Below, in pieces: positions 55,502 to 64,000 of a stretch of DNA of 64,000 nt. Made by a program: the position numbers and the translations under genes. Location: NCBI RefSeq assembly GCF_963259705.1, contig NC_081846.1:88052641-88116640 (forward strand). Reading direction: 5' to 3'. Origin of the DNA: Myotis daubentonii. Lineage: Eukaryota > Chordata > Mammalia > Chiroptera > Vespertilionidae. A model generated the notes under the pieces. The model was not told the DNA's origin and did no database searches. It worked only from the letters and a program-made list of their open reading frames with translations. The first letter of the stretch is position 1. Each line of letters starts with the position of its first letter.

Positions 55502-56454
55502 TCTTAGACTATGGAACCACTCCTCCCCCCAGCTTCCCAAAGGGAGGCGATGCTTGAAGGGATGGAAAATCGTGTGGAGCTTCAGATCCCCGCTCCGGGT
55601 CTTTGTGAGGACCAGGGAGATGCAGCTGAGCAGAATCTGCACCTCAATCCTCTGCCGGGAGATGCCCGCCTCCTGCCCGCACCCTCCTGCCCAGCCGGGA
55701 GAGGGGCTCTGCTGCTCTGAGCTTACCTTGGGGACAGAGCACAGCCACGCCAGCCTTGAGGTGCAGGAGCGGTCACCGCCCCCCTGACCCCGCTCCCACC
55801 CCGTGTTGTCTGGCCATAAGTAAGATGTGCGGGCTGCAGGGTGTGCAGCACAGACAGGCGGTGCGCTCCTGCCTCCAGGAGCGGAGGAGCCGGGCAGGGG
55901 GGAGAGCGAGCCAGGGCGGGCGCAGGGCCCGGCATGAATGAGTGGCTCAGCGTGGGGTTCGGCCTCCTCACCAGCTCATTTCAGGGCCAGAGGATTCTGA
56001 AGGCGTTTTCTTCCTTTGACTTTCACGGTCGCTGACAGTGCGGTGAGAGCCCCAGCCTGCCACCTGCTGCCGTCTGTCCGTCCTGTGCTCCTGTGGGCCA
56101 CGCCAGTGGCACATTCTAGTTTGTACCCCTGCCCCTCCCTGAGCCACGGAGAGGGGCCCGCCCAGGAGCAGAGCCAGCCACAGGGTGGGGTGAGCACGGC
56201 GGTCAGGAGTGTGGTCCCAGAGTCACACGGATCTGCTTCCTGTCCTTACTAGTTGGGATGACATTGGACAAGGCACCAAGTCTCTCAGGGTCCCAGTGTC
56301 CGCTTCTACCTGGAGGGGCAGTCACTCCAGCCTCACAGCGTCTGTCCGGCTGAGCTGAGAGCATGCGTGGGAAGTGCCTGCTCAGGGAAGTGCTCAGGGA
56401 GGCCAGCTGCTATCACCACCGCATCACTGGCTTTTTCTTTCTTTTAATCCTCAC
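55502..56454. other. GC-rich unique sequence, no gene recognised
   Basis: Single-copy DNA with several short open frames. No exon-like block could be assigned. Confidence 0.4.
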
Positions 56455-56668
56455 CCGAGGAGAAGTTTTATTGATTGTAGAGAGAGAGGGACACACACAC
56501 ACAGAGGAACATCAATGTGAGAGAGAAACATCAATCAGTTGCCTCCTGTATTCTCCCTGACCAGGGATCGAACTCACAACCTAGGTATGTGCCCTGATTG
56601 GAAATTGAACCTGCAACCTTTTGCTGTACAGGACGACATTCCAACCAACTGTGCCACGTGGCCAGGGC
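56455..56668 (-). mobile_element. Ves-family SINE
   Basis: The minus-strand head is GCCCTGGCCACGTGGCACAG. The body (AACATCAATCAGTTGCCTCC on the plus strand) and the A-rich tail are complete but diverged. Confidence 0.9.
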
Positions 56669-57136
56669 TGCCATCATTGTCTTGCTGGTGATGATTGCCT
56701 TCTAGGTCACCCCTGTGGGTGGCACAGTCCCCTGCCCCCTGGCCCTGCCCCTCTCCCCCTGCCACACAATTCTCCAGGAGACTGTGTATGAGGGAGAGCT
56801 GGCGAACAATCGGGGAGAGCAGGGCTTCTCAGAGGCGGGTAGCTCTTTGGATTGGCCCAGCTCAGTGCCCTGGGAGTGTGTCTGGGTCCTCACCCTATAA
56901 GCCTGGGCTGTGCTCTGTCCCCGAGCCTGGAGGCCCTGGTCCTTGCGGGTCACATCAGTGAGGCTGGGAGCAGTCTCTGCAGCATCTACCAGCAGCAGGA
57001 GGGCCCAGGGCGGGGAAGGGGATGTGCTGCTGGGCTCAGCCTGGAGATGGCACTCAGCTCTCCAGACAGATCTCGTGGGGAGTGGACGTGGGGGAGAGGC
57101 TGGCTGGGCCCTGGAGGTGAGGTGCGTACTTTCCTT

Positions 57137-57357
57137 TTTAAAAAAAAATAAAAATTGTATTGATTTTACAGAGAGGAAGGGAGAGGGATAGAGAGTTAGA
57201 AACATTGATGAGAGAGAAACATCGATCAGCTGCCTCCTGCACACCCTCTACTGGGAATTGAGCTCACAACCAAGGTACATGCCCTTGACCAGAACAGAAC
57301 CCGGGATCCTTGAGTCTGCAGGCTGACGCTCTATCCACTGAGCCAAACCGGTTAGGG
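57137..57357 (-). mobile_element. Ves SINE
   Basis: The minus strand reads AACCGGTTTGGCTCAGTGGA, then TAGAGCGTCAGCC, and ends in the AATACAATTTTTATTTTTTT tail at 57137. A and B box order is intact. Confidence 0.94.
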
Positions 57358-58317
57358 TCCCTTTTTGATTTCAGCTACAAAGTTCCCGAACAGAGAGCAT
57401 TTCCCTCTTAACTATCTCCTAACCGTTTACATCCATTTTAAATGGGGAGACGGAAAGGGGCCCTTGGATTGCCCCACCCCGGCAGGGGTCTGTCCTGGCT
57501 GCAGCTGCAGCTCTGCGGAGACATGCACTCGGGGCCTGGGAGTGTCAGTCAAGGCCTGAGTCTCACTGGCCCCAGCACGAGCCACAGCCTCCCCAAGAAA
57601 GAGACAGGACTGGCTCAGGGCAGCGCGGGCATGGGGCTCCCTGCCCCGCCTTCCCGCCCTGCTGCTGCCCACACCAGGCCGCTCCCCTCCCAGCACAGGC
57701 TCTCACTGCGCACTGACAGGGCATTCCAGGGACAAGACATTTGCTCTGGCCTGATCGTTAGACTTTCGTCTACAAAGGCAAAAAGGTGGCCATGGTGAGT
57801 TAATGGGCGAGGCATTTGTGGTCACATGAGATCTCACAGTGATTTTCCATTTTACTCTTCTTACCCTTCCCTTCCTGTCACCCACTTCAGTCCTTGTTGT
57901 ATTGCCCAGGTTCCTCAGACAACAGCCAGTAGGACACACAGCGGCCCCTCGAACACTGCGAGGCTTCAGGGCACCGGCACTCCATGCAGCTGAAATCCTT
58001 TTTATTCCCCCAAAGCTTACCTACTGATCGCTGACTGTGATCAGGAGCCTTGTCGACAAGAGTTGGTTAACACATAGTGTCAGGCACCCGGCTAAGTGCT
58101 GAGCAGGCAGTAGCCAGTAGTTTTCATAAAACTTCCAGTCTAATCAGGGAACACAGACTTTAAACAAGCTCAAGAATAAGTAAATATATAAGTAGAAGTT
58201 GAGGTAAGTATTACCAAAGAAAAGTAAATGCATGTGAGAGAGAAAATTAAGGGAGAAAATAATTTTAATTTTTAAAATTATAACAAGTATTGCAACCGAG
58301 TACATAGGTGAAACAAC
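57358..58317. other. Unique sequence, no gene recognised
   Basis: Single-copy DNA, changing from GC-rich to AT-rich near 58050. No supported gene. Confidence 0.4.
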
Positions 58318-58970
58318 AAATTGATGTTTCTCTCTCATCCTCTCTCTCTCTCAAATCAATAAATAAAAATTAAAAACAATGATAAGTATTGATGAGGAAG
58401 GAATTGTAACCGACGCACCAAGGATGGGCATATGAAATGCTGCAGCCACTTTGGAAAACAATTTGGCAGCCCATCAAAATGCTAAACAGAGTTAACATCT
58501 GACCCAGCAATTTCACTCCCCTAGGTATATACCCAAGACAATTGAAAACGTATGTTTACGCAAAAAACTTCTCCACAAATGTTCACAGCAGCATTATTCA
58601 CGGTGGCCAAGAAGTGGAATCAGTCCAAATGTTCATCAGCTGGTAAATGCGTAAACAAATGCAGTAAATCCACACCATGCGGTCATTCAGCCTCAGAAGG
58701 AAATGAAGCTCCCATTCAAGGTGCAACACGGGTTAACGTGGAAAACACCATTCATACTAAATAGAAGCAGCCAGACACACACATTGCATGATTCCATGTA
58801 TGCGAAATGTCCAGAATAGGCAAATTCATGGAGATTAAAAACATTAGTGGTTGCCCCGGGCCTGAGCTGGGAATGGGGAGCGACTGCTAATGTAGAGGTT
58901 TCTTTTTGGATGTGAAATATTTTGGATGCATGAATCATAGTTATTTTAAAATTTATTTCAGGTGACTCTG
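58318..58970 (+). mobile_element. SINE tail and old L1 3' end
   Basis: 58318-58378 is a Ves SINE 3' tail (TTGATGTTTCTCTCTCATCC). 58400-58970 follows an L1M 3' end: 'GACCCAGCAATTTCACTCCC', 'TGTTCACAGCAGCATTATTC', 'GATTCCATGTATGCGAAATG' and 'CAGAATAGGCAAATTCATGG'. Confidence 0.82.
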
Positions 58971-61329
58971 ATATCTGATCACTTGTAGGTTTGTTTCTAT
59001 TGTCTGAATTTTCTCTTGATCCCGTTTCTGGTGTGCCTGTTCATATTTAATCCTGGGCATGGGTATTGAAAATGCAATGTGGTGCCTCTATATGACATTA
59101 CGGACTGTCGTCCCCAGCAGTGATATCGACTAAGAGTAGGCATTTTTAATTTTGTCAGGAGCTGCGGGGCCCTTAGGCTGAGCTCCAAACTCTGTAAGAA
59201 TTGATCTGCCTCTGCTGCACCCCCTCTTTTATAAGGCTATTCTCTTTCCAGCCCAAACCGGTAGTAGTGATCACAGTGTCTTCCTATGTGGGTCAGGAAC
59301 GCCGCTATTTATTTCCCTGACATACAAATCTCTGATACATTGCATCTCAGATGCTTTGCTTGATTTCTTGGCCCAACGCCCTGTGCTGTGAACAGCAGGC
59401 CGACATCTTGGGATGCCGGAGGAACAGGTGCTGTGGGTTGACTTTTCTGCACCCGTGTACTTTCGGGGACTTGGACCCCTCACATTGTCACAGCAAGCTA
59501 GTCCCCCAGCCTGTGTCCTCAGAGCAGTGGGACTGCAGGAAGCTCTGCTGGCCTCTCCACACCGGGAGCCTCTCAGCCCACCTGTGCCCACGCCTGCGGC
59601 GGACTGAGCCCTCTCCCAGGAGGGGGAGTGCTGGGGACCCCGCTCCCCACAGAGCTCGCCTTGCCCGCCCAGCCGGGCTGTGGGCGTGTGGGACTGCCTC
59701 TCCTGGTGTCTAAAACCAGCTTTTCGTTTTGTTCTGCTCTTTTGATTTATTTTATTTTGAGTTGCCCTTGGTGAGAGCCTTGTCTGCTATGGGCCTCTCT
59801 GTCCTAGTCGAAAGCAGAAGGCCTCCAGAGCTTATATTTGGACGCAACATTTCTTAGTTTTTCCACTCCAGCAGAATGCCATCTAGTTTTCATAAAAATA
59901 TGCCCGCAAATAAAAAATCTGTTGATAAGAGATAGACACAGACATACACACTCATACTTCATATAAACTATACCCGTGATTTCCTACTTTTACTGCACGC
60001 ATCAAAAAACTTGCTCTGGATATTTTTGAAGTAATGGTCCAAGTCCACATTAAACACAAGCAGGAAACCGCCACCGCCCTACGTCCTGTGGTAAAGGCCT
60101 TCGAGACACGCAGAGAGAACCGGTCTCCCGGGCCCGTGAGCACCGCCGCTGGGCTCTGGCCCAGGCCCTCCAAGGGGCTCTGAGGATGTCCTCGCCATGT
60201 GTCACAGCTGGGTCCTTGGAGAGTGTCTGCTTCCCCCAAACGCCTCCATCTGCAGACCCTTCCCCGGTGCTGTGAGGAGGAGTGTGGAGCTGGGTGGGAG
60301 GCACCTCAGCTCCCAGCACAGGGAGCCGTGTCCGCCCCACCCACCGTCCTTCCCTCCCCATATCTGTCTCCCTTCCTGGATCAGGGCTGTCTCCGCAAAA
60401 CCTCCCACTGCCCCTCCTGTCCGGCTCCCTTTGGGCCTGCACGGGCTTGGGATCCTCCGTGGACCTGACTTGCCACCGCCCTCACCTGGCCTCCCCCTGG
60501 GTCATACCACGGTTCTGGAAGTTGCACGATCCCATCAATGTCACTCCTGCTTCCACGCCTCTGCAAGCCTGAGCCCTTCATAAAACACTTCTCCCTTCCT
60601 GCCTCTGTCTCTCCCACTTGCAGACACTGCCTCAGGGAGGCCTTCTGGGATCCCTGGCTGGGTGAGCTGGAGGTCCCTGCCCAGGTTGCCTTTTATGGTT
60701 TGTTCGCATCTCACTTCAGTCGCTGGGAGTCCTTCTGCCCCAGCCCCAGGAGTGGCCCTACTGTGGGAAGTGCTGTGAGAGCCAGCCGCTTCCTGCCACA
60801 GGGCAGGCACTGGCAGGCCTGAGGAGGCCAGAGGCCTGGGCTCAGGAGCGGGGCTCCGCTGAAGCAGGATTGCCAGAGGCTTGCAGTGGGGGAAGGGAAC
60901 TGAATGTGGGTCCGCAGCACAGGCAAGTCTGGGATGGCAGATATGACCCCAGGGCTCCAGGGTCAGGACGCGCCCTGGGAAAAGCATGGCATCCGCCTGT
61001 GTTCAGATGGGGACACTGAGGTGCAGAGGGGAACCCAGAACATTAGAATCTGAGCCAGGAATGGAGTCCAGGTTCTGGACTCAGATCTGCTTTTCTTTGG
61101 CACCAGGAGCCAACCTGTCTCAGGGCCCCGGGCCTGTGTGCACTCAGGGCTGTAGAGGTCCTGTTTAGTCCCGGAGAGCCTGGCTGAGGCTGGAGGCCTG
61201 CAGCATCAGTGGGAGGGCGCAGGGCTGAGCGAAGGGCCAGAGTGGGGCCTTGGGGACACGGTTCCGTTCAACCTGGAAGCCTTGGGGGCCGACAGAAAAG
61301 GACATGGAAGGAGATGGAGCAGGCGGAGG
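58971..61329. other. GC-rich unique sequence, no gene recognised
   Basis: Single-copy DNA with a MIR-like fragment near 60995-61090 (GATGGGGACACTGAGGTGCAG). No exon was recognised. Confidence 0.4.
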
Positions 61330-62015
61330 CCAAGCCTGTGGAGGGCCAGGAGGGAGATGGAGCAGGAGGGAGATGGAGCAGGAGGGAGATGGTGCAGGAG
61401 GGAGATGGTGCAGGAGGGAGATGGAGCAGGAGGGAGATGGAGCAGGAGGGAGATGGAGCAGGAGGGAGATGGTGCAGGAGGGAGATGGAGCAGGAGGGAG
61501 ATGGAGCAGGAGGGAGATGGAGCAGGAGGGGGATGGTGCAGGAGGGAGATGGAGCAGGAGGGAGATGGTGCAGGAGGGAGATGGAGCAGGAGGGAGATGG
61601 AGCAGGAGGGAGATGGAGCAGGAGGGAGATGGAGCAGGAGGGAGATGGTGCAGGAGGGAGATGGTGCAGGAGGGAGATGGAGCAGGAGGGAGATGGAGCA
61701 GGAGGGAGATGGAGCAGGAGGGAGATGGTGCAGGAGGGAGATGGTGCAGGAGGGAGATGGAGCAGGAGGGAGATGGAGCAGGAGGGAGATGGTGCAGGAG
61801 GGAGATGGTGCAGGAGGGAGATGGAGCAGGAGGGAGATGGAGCAGGAGGGAGATGGAGCAGGAGGGGGATGGTGCAGGAGGGAGATGGAGCAGGAGGGAG
61901 ATGGAGCAGGAGGGAGATGGTGCAGGAGTCAGCCATGCCTGTGGAGGGCCAGGAGGGAGATGGTGCAGGAGGGCCAGGAGGGAGTTGGAGCAGGAGGCGG
62001 CCAAGCCTGAGGAGG
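61330..62015. repeat. 16-bp minisatellite with flanking larger repeats
   Basis: There are 36 units of 16 bp (GATGGAGCAGGAGGGA), counted from GATGG at 61356 to GATGG at 61916. Twelve of them carry T instead of A in the sixth position, and two of those also have an extra G in place of A before the following unit. Units are flanked by 'CCTGTGGAGGGCCAGGAGGG' at both ends (about 61335 and 61939), so a larger unit was also duplicated. Since 16 is not a multiple of 3, all frames read one repeating 16-residue peptide; the long frames here are not genes. Confidence 0.95.
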
Positions 62016-63300
62016 GCTGGGAAACTCCCTGCCGGCAGCACAGTGGCCCAGGTGGACATGTTGGCCAGGCCCCCGGGCAAACACAGCTGGGTGTGGTTTG
62101 GAGCCTGTTTCGTGGTGTTCTTAACCAGCGCTGTTCTGAGTGCGCCATCAGCTGGCCTCCCTCTGCCCTCCCTCCCCCCCCCTCCACCCGCAGCCACTGG
62201 GACCCCTGGGGAGACGCAGGCCAGCCCTGGACTCATCTCTGGTGTTGTTATCAGGCGAGCTGGGTGAGCCCGTGGAGCTATGACTGCGGGACCAGGGCAG
62301 TGGACGGTGCTCGTGGAGTGGGAGGGTGGTGGGCAGCGGCGGGGAGGGACAGTCCCTGCGGACCGCCTGGGAGGGTCCATTGTGCTGCATTTGCCGGGTC
62401 CCAGCAGGAAGCAAGGAGTGCAGGAGTCAGAACATGGGGGGAGTTTAATGAAGGACTTTACAAGGCACAAGCTCCTGCCTCAGAACCCAGAGCTGTCACC
62501 TTGCCGCGCAGGGGGTCCGGGGAAGGGGCTTCCTGGCAGCGCGGGGGACCCCTGCTCACCTCTGGGGGACAAGCAGCCTGCTGGGTCCCTGCTGAGAGTG
62601 AGGCACTGGGTTTGCACCCCGACCTCCATGGCCCTCACCTGTCCTCAATGAGGGCCAGGCACCCCGATAGCCGGTGCTTCTGAGGGCGCAAGGGCAGCGG
62701 GGCAGGGTGTGTCCGGGGAGGGGCTATAGCAGCTGTCGGGAGAGGGCACCTGCTGGATCAGGTGGGAGTCTGGGAGCTTTGCTGCCTCTGTGCCCTGGCC
62801 CTTGCCCCGGCCCCCTGTGTGTCTGTCTGCTCACTCTGGGTGGGGTGGGGGGTGGGGGTAGGGGAGGCGAATGGGTCCCAGCCCTGATTCCCCTCTGTTC
62901 TGGGTGCCAGGCCCTGGGGTCAGAGTTGGAGCCTCCAGCCATGCTCCCCCCAGGGCAGGCCCAGTATCCCATCCTCGGGAGCCCTAGAGCTGAGCAGGGG
63001 TGTCCTCCAGTACCTCTTCTGCCTGCTTCTTGTGCCAGAAAATGTACCATCTGGGCCAGGGAACAGGTGGAAATGGGTCAGTCCAGGAGTAGCGGGTCTG
63101 CTTTGGGGATGCGGGGCTTGGGGAGTCACTCACCCAACTCCAGCGACGACTGCCAGGGCCAGAGTAACGCAGAGGCTCCCAGCCCACAGGAGAGTCTGCT
63201 GGGTCCAGCCTGGGGGAAGGGGGGGGGGTGACAGAGGGGCCAGGGGTTTGGGGAGCAGTCATGGTGTCTTGGCTCAGAGAGAAAGCCACCCTCTTTCTTT
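62016..63300. other. GC-rich unique sequence, no gene recognised
   Basis: Single-copy DNA. An exon-like ag...gt interval near 62192-62264 exists but cannot be tied to a protein. Confidence 0.35.
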
Positions 63301-63309
63301 GCTTCATTC

Positions 63310-63780
63310 ACCGGCTCAGTCAATTGTCTGCAACTACTTACTGAGCACCAACTGTGTGCCCAGCAAACTCCAAGATGAATGAGACATGGCCCCTGCTCTC
63401 CTGGAGGGAGACAAGCAAGCAACTGCATGTGGCGTCCAAGGGAAGCAGGACAGGACGGGGCCCAGGGGCAGGAATCTGAGGAGGCTGACGAGCCAGCCCA
63501 GGGGGCTGGAGCTGGTCAGGGAAGGTTTCTTAGGAAACAGGAGTTCTGGCTGACTTCGAAAGACAAGTGGGAAGGCAGTCCAGGCCAAGGGCACAGAATG
63601 TTCAAGGACAGAAATCTAAAGCTGGCCAGTGTGGCTGGGAGCCCGGAGCTGGAGGTGAGCAAGGGTGGCTCACACAGGGCCCCCGAGGACGGTGGATTTT
63701 ATGGGGGGGATTGGGAGCTACTGAAAGTTATATACAGGGAGTGTCATCGGCAGCTTTTCTCTTGAGAAAAAGTTCTTTGA
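63310..63780 (+). repeat. Ancient mammalian interspersed repeat
   Basis: 'TACTGAGCACCAACTGTGTGCC', 'GACATGGCCCCTGCTCTCCTGGAGGGAGACAAG' and 'GGCAGTCCAGGCCAAGGGCACAGAATG' follow the order of a widespread old mammalian repeat (L2/L3-like). The family is uncertain. Confidence 0.5.
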
Positions 63781-63930
63781 TTGCTGAGTAAGATGTGACC
63801 GGAGAGTGTTGTCATACTGCGGGTGAGAGGTGAGGAGGCCTGGAGGAGAGGGTGGGTGTTGGAATGAAAATATGGCAACACATTCAAAAATTATTTCCTA
63901 AGACTTGATGGTTCCATGACTGGGTAAGGG

Positions 63931-63946
63931 CGGGGGGGGGGGGGGC
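63931..63946. repeat. Poly-G run
   Basis: About 15 consecutive G residues near the right end of the window. Confidence 0.9.
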
Positions 63947-64000
63947 GATTTCTGGTTCAGGGGTTGAGCCCTTAGAGCGGGGCCGTTTGCTAAGAGAGCC

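Noticed and set aside
62192..62264. Possible coding exon between AG and GT
   Set aside because: The translation matches no protein I know, and neighbouring exons are not visible.
61165..62683. Long open frames (240-477 codons) on both strands
   Set aside because: They are produced by the 16-bp minisatellite, which has no stop in any frame. The peptides are a repeated 16-mer with no domain.

Overview
The window is mammalian nuclear DNA from a bat of the family Vespertilionidae. The lineage evidence is the set of mobile elements: many Ves SINEs (tRNA-headed, tails ending in AATAAA-like A-rich repeats), at least three HeliBat-type Helitrons, SPIN and other non-autonomous hAT elements with exact 8-bp target duplications, and a Tc1/mariner miniature element. 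These lie on top of older mammalian repeats (MIR, MLT1, L1M). No multi-exon host gene could be recognised. The only convincing cellular protein-coding sequence is an intronless, intact AKIRIN2 copy on the minus strand.

Layout. 1-5.8 kb: unique, partly GC-rich DNA with a MIR, Ves SINEs, a 30-bp minisatellite and a hAT element nested in a SINE. 6.4-9.1 kb: a chimeric LTR element on the minus strand. Read in its own sense it runs 879-bp 5' LTR, primer-binding site continuing into a complete tRNA-Lys copy that includes the CCA tail, AKIRIN2 5' leader and coding region, the end of a betaretrovirus-like integrase, a polypurine tract, and a U3-deleted 3' LTR. 9.1-13.7 kb: ordinary sequence and an ancient L1 carrying a Ves SINE and a SPIN. 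13.7-17.4 kb: two abutting Helitrons, the larger interrupted by a young L1. 17.4-23.1 kb: L1 pieces, a solo LTR and an ORF1-only LINE (HAL1-like). 20.2-30.1 kb and possibly to 39.4 kb: a decayed class I (gammaretrovirus-like) ERV broken up by a Helitron, a SINE, a SPIN and LINEs. 30.1-38.3 kb: LINE-rich, including a full-length HAL1-like element with an intact ORF1 inserted into an older member of its own family. 40.0-41.7 kb: two inverted hAT copies sharing one SINE insertion site, flanking a solo LTR. 42.9-46.7 kb: LTR fragments and old L1. 46.7-64 kb: mostly unique GC-rich DNA with scattered old repeats, a hAT with a nested mariner element, and a 36-unit 16-bp minisatellite.

The most notable object is the AKIRIN2 chimera. 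It has the layout of an acute-transforming retrovirus: a host mRNA body replaces gag-pol between LTRs. It also carries a full-length primer-tRNA copy at the 5' junction, which suggests how the chimeric cDNA was completed. Its integrase remnant is broken by a frameshift and a stop, while the AKIRIN2 reading frame remains open. Family identifications are from reading the sequence; no database search was possible.
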